Shown here in pieces: positions 49,235-60,800 of a DNA stretch of 64,000 nucleotides; the first letter of the stretch is position 1; every line of letters starts with the position of its first letter. This stretch comes from Rotaria macrura (Eukaryota; Rotifera; Eurotatoria; Philodinida; Philodinidae), in the NCBI GenBank assembly GCA_900239685.1, contig OENT01000350.1, positions 62,001 to 126,000 of the forward strand. Direction: 5' to 3'. The position numbers were made by a program, and so were the translations under genes. The notes under the pieces are model-generated. The model did not search any database. It was given only the letters and a program-made list of their open reading frames with translations, and was not told the DNA's origin.

Positions 49235-49890
49235 AATTTTCCAGCATTCATTAATGTGAAACTCACTTCTTCCATTTATCAGCAAAAGAGATTTGCAGAG
49301 AAAATAAAAAAATTTTTTAAGGATTTAAGTAAGTGACTCGAGGCCGGGGAGTTTGAATCTGAGCTCCGTATCCCTTGAAATCCTATTGGTAGGGAAATAA
49401 ACAGTAGAAATCGAGTTCTCGAGAATATGGCTTCTTAAAAGTGATTCGAGTTGTGGAGTTCGGATCTGTGCTCCATTTTTCTGAAAATCACTTGCCTGGT
49501 TGGGGGACAATAGAAAGCTCGATCTACGCAAAACGACAGTTATATTGGTACGCCGAACTCGAATTACCCCTAAAAACCTATTTTCCCAAAGCCTCGATTT
49601 CTGTTGGCTATTGACCCACCAAAAGGATTCCGAGGCTAATGCAGCTCATATTGGAACTGTACAACTCGAATCATCCCTAAGAAACCATCTTCTCAAGAAC
49701 TTGATTTCTACTGGTTATTTGCCTACTAATAGGATTTCGAGGGGTACGGAGCTCAGATTCAAACTCCCCGACCTCGATTCACTTACTTAAACCATTACAG
49801 AATTTTCTATTTTCTCTGCAAATCTCTTTTCCTGATAATTGGAAGGATAGAGTTTCCCACTACCACATTACCAAACAACGGTTAACGGCT
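49235..49890. mobile_element. Foldback element with arms of about 250 bp
   Basis: Left-arm landmarks (AGAGATTTGCAGAGAAAATA at about 49288; GGGGAGTTTGAATCTGAGCT) reappear inverted in the right arm (GAGCTCAGATTCAAACTCCC; TTTCTCTGCAAATCTCTTTT). The arms are diverged at several percent. ORFs on both strands (49.3-49.8 kb) encode similar peptides only because of the symmetry. Confidence 0.65.
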
Positions 49891-49959
49891 CGTTGCCTAT
49901 AAACTCTGTCTCTGTCTATTACTTGGTAACGTAACGGTAACTGACCTTTTCGCTTTCCC

Positions 49960-50240
49960 ATGTAATCAAAAAACGCATTTTCGACGCGGATAGATGCGTT
50001 ATTGTTGCAAACAGCGACATTGACGCATTGTTATGGGACAGGATTCTGAAAACACTGCTAAACTCATCCAGCACTTGTCGTCTAAACGCGTTCAGAAAGA
50101 TTTTTGTCGTTCTTGACTTCTAATCAAAATAAATTTGTATGCACGCGTTTAAATGCTAGTTTGGAACGCGTTTGTAATCGTTCTAGAAAAGCAATAGTTA
50201 TTAATACGGGACGGAAATCCCTAACGCTCTCAGATGCGTC
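49960..50240. repeat. Region rich in ACGCGTTT/GACGCG words
   Basis: Repeated AACGCG, GACGCG and ATGCGT words in both orientations, set in AT-rich DNA. Similar words recur at 50.94-51.09 kb. Possibly decayed foldback elements. Confidence 0.4.
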
Positions 50241-50744
50241 TCAATAACTCATGTACGAATCGGTTTGCATACACTTATGTCGCATTATACTCTGAACATT
50301 GTGTCAGGATTGAAAGTTCCTAATCGTCTTCGAGTAAAAGCGTCTTCTACTGATGAAAACAATGAAATCTACTACTCTGAGTACTTATATTGACTTAATA
50401 AAAGTTCCACGATGTATTTCAGAATGCATAAGGTGTTAGGAAGGAGATGGGTGTTTCATCAAAATATCAGTCTTTGGAGTTACGCATTATTAATCAACAA
50501 GGTAAATTATATCTTGGATATACATGTAAACAGGAGTCCTACATGATCTATTGTGATAGATATGCTATTCAGATTCGAAGAATGACTCAGCATCCTGTAT
50601 TATCGCTCATTTTGAAAATGGATATGTTTCTTTTATTNCATTAATTTTACAAAATAAAAATAATCTAGTAACCGACTTTTGCATGCGAGAAATCTTGTAG
50701 AAAAACCCATTCATCTAAGTCATGAGCATAATATCATTATCGAT

Positions 50745-50820
50745 TGATGTATGGTTCAATGGATGCTATGTCTGGTTTGTAATCAATGGATCATGGGTTC
50801 GAATCTTAGTTCAAGCTGTT
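50745..50820 (+). pseudogene. tRNA-like relic
   Basis: Box-A-like GGTTCAATGGATGC, a TTTGTAA seven-base loop, and box-B-like GGGTTCGAATC occur at roughly tRNA spacing, but the acceptor and anticodon stems do not pair well. Could be a degraded tRNA or the head of a SINE. Confidence 0.3.
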
Positions 50821-50939
50821 GCTAAAAACAATTTCCAATCTGTTGCTCAAAGTTTTTGAATGCTATATCATGGTTCGCCATATCATGTTAGTTCGATCCT
50901 ATCTCACGGTGTTAGCTGTTTTTTTTTAATTTTTTGCAT

Positions 50940-51085
50940 AGTACTAAACGCGTTGGAGCGCGTCAGTATATACGCGTTTGGACGCGCATTCAATCTTTCA
51001 ATCGCGTTAGCACCCTCGAAAATGTTGCATTTTGGACGAATCCTGACGCGTTCAGGGATATTAATCCGAAACGCTCGGAGACGCG
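50940..51085. repeat. Second ACGCGT-rich patch
   Basis: AACGCGTTGG, GCGCGTC, ACGCGTTTGGACGCGC and GACGCGTC words in both orientations, as at 49.96-50.24 kb. Confidence 0.4.
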
Positions 51086-51130
51086 TCGAAAATCAAAAAA
51101 TGGATACATGGGCACCATTGAATGGCATTG

Positions 51131-51234
51131 ACTGATAATGATTAACAATGATTGACAATGATTGACAATGATTGACAATGATTGACAATGATTGACAATG
51201 ATTGACAATGATTGACAATGATTGACAATGATTG
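51131..51234. repeat. 10-bp minisatellite (ATTGACAATG)n
   Basis: Eight perfect tandem units (51151-51230) preceded by two diverged ones. No spacers, so not a CRISPR array. Confidence 0.95.
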
Positions 51235-51828
51235 GAAAAGATTGCTTTGATTCCAATCAGATTTTTCCCACTTGTATAAATCTTAATATTTGAACCAGTT
51301 GAAAACTAACATTTTCATACAGTGCATTTAGAAATAACTACTTAAAAATAAGCGTCTTCGTATCATCTCATCAGTCAGTGGACTATTAGTAGGTTTTAAA
51401 AAATTTTGCTTGTTCTTCGCTATGACAGTTCGTATTCCACACATTGGTTCAAATAAGGAGAAATTGAATCCCTTGTAATCTACCGCTGATTATTTAATTA
51501 TTATTTAACATAATTTGATGATTTTTATATCATCCGATTCAGAAAAAATGTTCTCTACTGAAAAATGTGAAAAATCTATATGTTTCTATACAAAGTGTTA
51601 GAAAAACAAAAAACTGTAAAGATACTTGAAAACATTTTCGACTTTGTGGCTTTGGGGCACGCATTATACTTAATCGGTTGACTGCACACAACATTTAAGT
51701 ATTTCATTAACAAAGCAAGCTGCATTAATCATTTTCAACCATATAAATAAAAAGTATATGTCATTTGCTTATCGATGCATGCTTTCACGTAACATTATTT
51801 ATAATTTTTTTGTTGAGAAATACATTAA

Positions 51829-54800
51829 ATGGGTGATAGAGAACCTCTGTTGAATGCATCTGATATCTTGGCGATTGGTGGTAATGATAATACTGATGGA
51901 AACAAGAAACCAAATGCGATCCATAGGTACGATCTGGGAAATAGCTAACCTCGGGAATTATATAATGGATTATTTTTCATAGACTTTTTGATTGGCGTCG
52001 AATCTTCAACAAGAAACAGAACGATAAATATATTGAATTAAATGATGATACCGAAAATAGTGACGAAGATTCAGCTGTCAGTGCTTTTCGTTTGGTAAGT
52101 TTATTCAGATGAAATACTAAAAATTGATTCATGCATTCGATGTTATTGTAGTTTCGGTTTGCAACTGGCATTGATACGATTCTGATGTTCAGTGCTGTAT
52201 GTTTGATGGTACCAGAGACGCTCTGCATTGTCGCTTATCAACTTGCGTTCGGTCAGTTAGCAGGAATATTTGCTATTGAATCGTTTGGTGATAATTGTAA
52301 TTATCAAAATAAAACTTCAACAGATCCAGTTAAGAATAGCAGTACATATCTTCAAAACATCGAGCTCAATACAGTTAACAATGGTGTTTTGCATAAGTAG
52401 TTACCTAAAAAGTAGCACTAGCCACTATCTGTGAATTTTGTTTTTCTTTGCCATTTTTCTACTTCAACCTGCATTATTATAGTTATGTTAATTCATCGTT
52501 AACCTTAACGAAATCAATGCCTGCATTTCGAGAAGAAGTTATGGCTATAATTTACTGGTTATTCAGTGAGTATGATGATTCATATAATTAGATAAATAAA
52601 AATAATGGATATTTTTTTCTCTCGATTAATTTAGTTATCGGTATTGTACAATATCTGTCTTGCACGATTGAATATTTTATATGGAATATTAGTGTAAAAA
52701 GGCAAATATTTCGTATGAAAGCATCACTCTTTCGATCACTTATTCAGCGTGTAAGTCAATTAATCTTTCACATAAAAATAATTTCTCTAAGAATTAATCT
52801 CACTCTTTTCTTCGGATTACTGTAAGGTCATAATATCTAATGCTGGCTCTCTGTAAGAGATTCATAACTCTAGTTAAAATACGAAATTCCCTCGCGTATT
52901 GTAATTAAACTTACGTGTTCCCTGGACTGAAGAGAGGCTCACAAGAGATAAAATGCATCTTTATCATTGCCTGCATTTTTACAATCAAGTACAGTCGATA
53001 TACCTCATTCGAACAAAGAACAGGGTACGGCTTGTACAAAAAATGGCTTTGAATAAAAGCCACTTCTAAACACGCTCTAAAGTTGGATCTCATATGCCTC
53101 CCCAGGTCAAACAATCCGAGACTGAGATCCTGCTGGATTCTACCGTGGACCACCAAATAATCCAACAATATTCGATAAGAATCCGACAACATCCCGCAGG
53201 ATCTTTTCGGAAATTATGGGATTCTTTGGTATTGGATTCCGATAGGAAGTTGTCGGTGAATGGATCCGATGATTTCCGACAGTTGGTCCGGTAGTAGGAA
53301 CACTTCGGATTTCCATTCAAACCTATCGAATTTATAGCTGAATATTAGATATTGTTTGACCAACCCCCCCCTCTCTTCGGCCATCACACATACTTCCTTC
53401 CTTGCTTGCAATTAACTTAATAATTAAGTAGTCCATTAGAGCTTACGATTATTTTTATTTAAAAAAGTAAAATCAAATACAAAAAACAAAATTAAATAAA
53501 AAGAATAAAAATCAAATAACTGAAATAAATTAAATAATATAAAAAAAACGAATTAAATTAAAAGTTAAACTATCAAAAAATAAAAAATATAATGAACTGA
53601 AAATCAAATAAAATCGAATAAATCAAGAAATACTTCAGACTCACTGTTTACGGATACCGTGCAAAACTAAAAATCAAATAAAACGATAGGCCTTGTCTAC
53701 ACTAGAAAAGTTAATGCTGAATTAAGGGACGTGATTGGTCGAAAAGTTAATTCAGATTTAATGCACCAACCGAGAAAGAACTTCATCACCTAATTAGAAC
53801 AATGAATGTGCCTCGATAAAGTCGCCTTTTATCATCGATAATAGATCTTTCCAACGCGATCAATGAACTATAGAGAGACAGAGGCGACGATTTTTCTTGA
53901 CCACGTGCTAGAGTTGTTCATTCTGCAAACATTATAGTGGGCACTTCTCAATTCTGATTGATACATTAAACTTATAGGTGTAGACGCACATACATTTAAT
54001 TCGTAATTAATGCCGCATTATTTTTCTAGTGTAGACAAGACCAAAGGCAATTTCTTTTCTTTCTTCGTAATAACGTCTATATACTGATTGGTTGAACTTT
54101 CACACACTGTATGTACTGCGTATTGGTGAGAGCGCTGTGAGTAAGTCGGAGTGAGTTGAAGAAGATCGAGTCAAGCAAAATAAAACCCTACCAGTACATG
54201 AAAAGAGTAAACTGCAGAAAAATTAAAATTTTTAATATATAAAGAAATTTTAAAAGTAAGTTAAGTTAAAAAAATATATAATAAAATTCAATATAAAAAT
54301 AAAATACACATGTATAATTAAATCGAAAAATTTAGTTCAACTGAAATGAAATTAAAAACATAAAAATTTAAAATATCATATAAGAGAGAAAAAAACTGAA
54401 GTACCGCAAAATAGTCTGTAGCTCAAATTCAAGAGATAAAATAAAATATCTATCGATACTCTCATAGCATCAGAATTCGTTAGATCTGATATGTTCGCAT
54501 TTTCGGATATCATTCGATTTCATCGGATCCTATAATCGGATATCATCAGATCTTATTGTCGATATCCAACAAACTCCGACGCCGGAAGTGTTCTGAAATT
54601 AATAGATAATGATGGTTTCCAACAGTCGGATCCGACTGACTGCCGACTGTTGGCAAGCGTCGGATTTTTCAATGATCCTATTGGATCCTGTTGAGGACAT
54701 CCAACCAGGGTCTCTAGAGAAATCAATCATTCTGAAATTTTCAGGCCATCCTTTCTAGCATTTCCAGGAGTTCTACACCGGTGACATTATAGCATTAACC

Positions 54801-57800
54801 ATCCCGCAAGGCCATTCACTGCTCTTCACGACAAAAGTGCTCTACAGGAAGAGGGATATTTGCTGTGCTCGGAATACTTATCGGACCAAAATCTCAGTAT
54901 TGTATGAAATTCCCTATAATAGACAGTAACGTATCCTGGGCATATCTGGTATGATTGACCGAAAGAATATCACTTTCGCAGCATAGATGTAGACTAACGA
55001 ATGTAGGAGGGGATGCTAGGATGGATTGGATAAGGGCAAACGTTGTAGAAAGGGCTCCAGTATAAGTGGTCTTGTTCTTGCGTGATTAAAACTTTGAGGA
55101 TGCTAGATTTTAGCTTAACATCTTCAAACCTAAGTAAAACTCATGAGAAATAATGTTCAACTGAAAAGATGAATTCCCATTAGAAAACGTTGCCCGCTTA
55201 GAGCTGGCCTGAGAAATGCTTTTACTCTGAGCTCCACCAAACTTTCACCGCTAAATACGATTCGTGCGACCCCAGGAGGACCATTCTGACAATTGGATCC
55301 GATCATGTTTCTATCGGAGTTTCTCTAATCCGACGAAATCCAATCGGATTCCGGGTTGCGATCCGACATTCGGACCCTTGTTGTTGGATTTTATCGAATC
55401 CTACTATCGGAATCAGACTGGATTTCATCGTATGATCCAACAGGCCTCTACTATCGGGATTAAATCCTAATTCTATTAGCGTTAGTGTTGATTCACACTA
55501 ACGCTAAACGATGATTAAGATGCGCCTTTTAGTCTTATTGGCTAGGACAACTGCCCGGATAGCAGGAGGTGCGCGTTCGATTCCCGCGAAGGTCACTTTT
55601 TCATCGTTCTGTCACATAACATCAGTGACACTTCTTGTCTTTTTCGTTCTATACATATGGAGAGCTAACAAATTCATACACAAATAAGAAAATATGTTTC
55701 TCCCGTCGAATCCGTTAGTGGTTCATTAACCTGGATTCCCACAGGATTTCATCGGATCGTCGGATCCTATCAGATTCAATCGGATTCGGTATCGGATTCA
55801 TTCACATGGGTGCACTTTTCGGAATCTGCTATCAGTTTGTTTGAACTTCGATTCTGACATTTCAAATTTCGTTTTCATCTATCAGTTCGTTTCCGAGATA
55901 TACTGTAAGACTTGAACGTTTCTGGAGTGTTACAAACATTTTACTTAGTGTGACCGCCCAGGTAAAAAATAAGACATCAAGTCTTGTAAGATCAGATGAA
56001 ATCGTAAAAAATTCGTGGTCTCAGATATCATACAGAAATTTGTACGGTAAGATTCTTGTAAGATTTTACTGTCGCAAACGTTTTTCTATAATCTTATAGT
56101 CAGATCCGACAGAAGAACAAGATTTGTCAAGAGCTTTAGAGTAGGAATTGATGTCAGACTTTTGAGACCACGATTTTGTGTACGATTTTTCATCTGATCT
56201 TACTAGATCATACAAGATCAGATGCAGAATCTTGTCAGATCTTACCATCTGATTGTTTGCCATTGGCGATTATAGTTCCTCAACTGAGTTGTATTTTAAG
56301 ACAGAATTCAAAATCTTTCAATGAAAATCCACTCAGATTACTTTTTAATTTCAAACTGTGTAACAGTGAAAGCAAGAAAAGAGAAATCCTTCGTTGGCAC
56401 GGGGTAACAGCTTTCTATTTGGCCAGCTCTAAGCGGGCAACGTTTTCTAATGGGAATTCATCTTTTCAGTTGAACATTATTTCTCATGAGTTTTACTTAG
56501 GTTTGAAGATGTTAAGCTAAAATCTAGCATCCTCAAAGTTTTAATCACGCAAGAACAAGACCACTTATACTGGAGCCCTTTCTACAACGTTTGCCCTTAT
56601 CCAATCCATCCTAGCATCCCCTCCTACATTCGTTAGTCTACATCTATGCTGCGAAAGTGATATTCTTTCGGTCAATCATACCAGATATGCCCAGGATACG
56701 TTACTGTCTATTATAGGGAATTTCATACAATACTGAGATTTTGGTCCGATAAGTATTCCGAGCACAGCAAATATCCCTCTTCCTGTAGAGCACTTTTGTC
56801 GTGAAGAGCAGTGAATGGCCTTGCGGGATGGTTAATGCTATAATGTCACCGGTGTAGAACTCCTGGAAATGCTAGAAAGGATGGCCTGAAAATTTCAGAA
56901 TGATTGATTTTTCTACAGAGGCATCTGAAATCCAATTTTAGAGCGTGTTTGGGATTGACTTTTATTCAAATTCATTGTATGTACAAACCGAACACAGTTC
57001 TTTTCTTTTATCCAAAAGAACAACGTTTTCAAACTGTCGTACATCGAAAATCAAAGATTTTACAAATTTCATTAGAGAAACTTCGCCTTAACCGAATGAT
57101 GCAGAAATCGTTTTTATATCTTGAAGATCAACTGAGTAATTAGCGGTAGTTTGGTAAAAATTGAGATTGTTCTTATTAGGGGCCAGAGATGTCCATCACA
57201 GCTGGTACTGTGCCGCTGCCGCGCCGCAATGAGTTCAGAAAAATCTGATTTTACCCGCTGCCGCTCCGTGATGCTCCGAAAAGTAAACATTGCTGCGCCG
57301 CGCCGCGATGGCAATAAAAAATAAGTTGTCGCTGTCGCGCTGGTGCCGCGAAGTTATAAATAGTACGATCTACAGCAAGTTCCCTGTTCTCTAATAAAAA
57401 ATCGATTATATAGCATACAATTCGTACGAATTATTAGGTCAAATATCAGTATATAATGAAATGGACAACAATCATGCATTTATTAGACCTTCAATTGAGT
57501 AACGAACATACTGTGAGTAAGCGAGAACACCTGTAAACTTGAAATATTAAATTAAGTAGAAAGCATTGTATGAATAAAATAGAGTATTCTTATTTCGTTT
57601 GAATAGCTGATATTTTAGCATTGACAAAGCGAGAGACTATAGCAACTTACAGAAAGCAACTGGCCCTATGGAAACATTATTTGATATGCGCACGAAGTAC
57701 TTGAGAATCTTGACTAAGAAACTCATGCGCTATAAATAAATCTTGAGGTCTGGCTAGCTGGACGGTATGGAAAAAAGGTTCGCCTGATGTGACTATAGAG

Positions 57801-60800
57801 TAGTAAATGAATGAAACAATATAGATTACAATATTTAAAATAAAATATCTGCCATTTAAAATTCTTACATATAATGATGATTGAAACATTTTCGTTTGTT
57901 TAGTTATGTACGTCCATTATAAATGAGGTAGAATATAAATTCTTGAAAATCTAGTAGCATGGTCCTACATCAAGTCATCATATAATTATGTGATGCCAAT
58001 GTTCATATATCAGTTATATGATTAAAGAGCAACGAAAATGAACTAATTGAGAAAGGAAAAATTGGTTTGCTCTGAATCAAACTGAAACAATCTACTTACG
58101 TATTGTAGGTTGTATAGAAAAAAATGAAATTTCAACCGCTGCTGCGCTGCGCCGCGACGCCTAAAAAGCGAAAGTTGCCGCTACTGCTGTGACGGTAGCG
58201 GCAGCACCGCTATGGACATCTCTGTTAGGGGCTCTATTCATAATGCGAGCAAGGAGTGAAAAATCTTCCTAATTTGAATGCCCAACTTAGAACAAGCAAA
58301 ACTTTGATAGTCACCATATGAACTTTCCTACTATCAAAAATTTTAATTGTTTGAATGCTTTAATGAGAAGAAGTGTTTCTTATTAATTAACGAGTTATAA
58401 TCCATCGGTTCAGATTTTTCCAAATTATTGTCAATGAGATATTCAATTTAAAATATGTGATTTGCATGTTTGAATTAGGCTCATTGTAACTAATGTGAAC
58501 TCTAAGCGAAAATATGTTCCAAACTAGCACAGATAGTACAAAACAAAGAAAAAATAAAATTTAAGTAAACAAAAAATTATGTTTCAATTTCACGACTCTA
58601 AGTGTTTCTCTCTATCTCTGTTTTAGAACATATCTTATATGGACTCCAAACCAACTAGTCAACTTAATGCAAAGTTATTTTAGTAAGCAATTGTCATGTT
58701 TTATACTAAATGATTTCATGTTATTCAATTTTTGTAAAGTAACATATCCAAGATTGAGAAAGGCATTGGTGTTGAACTATTGGTGTGGATGATAACGACA
58801 GTCAGTGTCACTGCTTGGCTAATACTGTGTTTCATTCTCTACTGGCAATTATCTGTCATCATGATATGCTTGTGGAGCTTTGCCGTTGGTAGTCTATTCT
58901 TGTTTTCTAAGGTATAAAATATTGTTCAATAAATTTAACCTTTATGAACTATCATAGCTCACTTCTACGGAAGCAATGAATGAGTTAAGTGCATACGCGA
59001 AGGCTGAACAAATCGTTCAAGAAATTTTTAGTTCCCTTCGAACTGTTCTTTCTTTGAACGGTACCAAATATGAGCAAAAACGGTAACAGAATATATCTTA
59101 ATAGCTTACTAACATATGTAGTATGATGAAATATGTTTCTATTTTCAATACATTTAGATACGAAAGGGAATTACGCACAGCTCGTTGGTCTACTATACGC
59201 CAAGGTGCAGTGTTTGGAATTTTTACTGGATGGTTATCTCTGATATCTTATTCAATTTATGCATTTGGTTTCCTCTTCGGTGCTCTTTTTATGTCAAGCA
59301 AAAATAATCTTCAACAGAATATTAGTAACATTGTTGTTGTGAGTAGTGCATATCATGAGCCAATAAAGAAATGTAAATGTCCGACTACTATCTTATTATA
59401 GGTCGTTACCATTTTTGCACAATGTGTGAATTACTTCAATTATATTGCTTCTTTCCTGCAGTCATTTTCTGAAGCTCGAAGTGCAGCAGCATCAGTGTTT
59501 CGGCTTATTGACGAAGTAAGTCTGAGTATATCAAATTCTCATGTCAATAGCAACGTCTTCTATTTGTTTACATGACATAGGGGAATGACCAAAGTATCAA
59601 TGAAAAAGATATTGGGACAGAGGAGACAGAAGCCATTTGTAATATTAGTGGTGATATTGAATTTGATAAAGTCAATTTTGTATATCCATCTCGCAAAAGT
59701 GAGCCAGTTTTGCAGAATCTTTCTATTATTGCTCGTGGTGGTCAAACAACTGCTCTTGTAGGTTCAAGTGGCTGTGGTAGGTCTTTTCAAAACCAAAAAT
59801 TGTAAAGGAATACCAGTTGTATTGATAATTTATTCATAGGAAAAAGCACATGCATATCATTGCTCCTTCGTTACTATGAACCTTCGTCAGGTCAAATCAT
59901 GATTGATGGTCGGTCAATAACAGATTATAATGTTAAGAAACTTCGACAAAATATTGGAATTGTCAGTCAAGAACCAGTATGCTCTTTTGTCGCCTTTTTT
60001 TTCTCATTTTCTCTTTTAATTTTTACTTGATAGATTCTTTTTGATATGAGTATTTATGAAAATATTCGTCTTGGTAAATTAAATGCAACACGAGTAGAAA
60101 TAGAGCAAGCAGCAAAAGAGGCTAATGCACATAATTTCATCATGCAACTACCAGATGTTTGCATCAAATATGTATCTTTATTTGCACATATGCGTCCTTA
60201 TTTCTTATTTAGAAATATGAAACACTTACTGGCGAACGTGGTATACAGTTGAGTGGTGGTGAAAAACAGCGTATTGCATTAGCTCGTGCTCTTATCAAAA
60301 AGCCCACCTTCCTTTTACTGGATGAAGCAACAAGTGCACTTGATAGTGTGAACGAAAAACTTGTTCAAGAAGCACTCGATCGAGCATGCGAAGGTAGGAA
60401 TGGTTTCTCCTACTTATCATAGAGATATAAGATTCTACTTAGGTCGTACAACTATTGTAGTTGCTCATCGTTTGACTACAATTCAAAAAGCTCATCAAAT
60501 ATATGTATTAGATAAGGGGACTGTGATAGAGCAAGGTACGCATGAATCATTGGTGAAAAAAGAAGGAGGTAAGTATCAAACAATGGTTCGACATCAACAA
60601 ATGAAAAACATTGACGATGGCAAAGATGATATGATGAACATATGTAAAGCAATAGATGAAGATCAAAAATTAATATGTATGTTAATATTCAAATAGTAAA
60701 AGTGTTCACTGGTCTATTGCTTTTTTATGAAAAGTTGAACATAGTCGTTTACTTAGCGATCGTCAAGCCACTGATGTGTATCAAGTACAAATTCTGTAGC

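Larger units (their letters stand above)
52751..58626 (+). other. 5.9-kb repeat-filled intron of the transporter gene
   Basis: Runs from GTAAGTC after the codon CGT to TTTTAG before AACATATCT. The exons join in phase 0 as [21 protein letters not shown], as expected for the P-glycoprotein intracellular-loop segment, so the intron must be removed for function. Inside are an interrupted inverted duplication, several CCCAGG-ended elements, a tRNA-like insertion and a hAT-type element, listed separately. Confidence 0.85.

Noticed and set aside
49325..49790. Two ORFs with similar peptides on opposite strands
   Set aside because: Reflect the inverted arms of the 49.2-49.9 kb element.
50447..50644. 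65-codon ORF containing an ambiguous base
   Set aside because: Contains an N at the end, no domain, no splice context.
51131..51234. CRISPR-like array
   Set aside because: Uniform 10-bp tandem units without spacers, in a eukaryotic context.
57677..57889. Transposase remnant in the hAT-type element
   Set aside because: The 70-codon ORF shows no hAT transposase motif.
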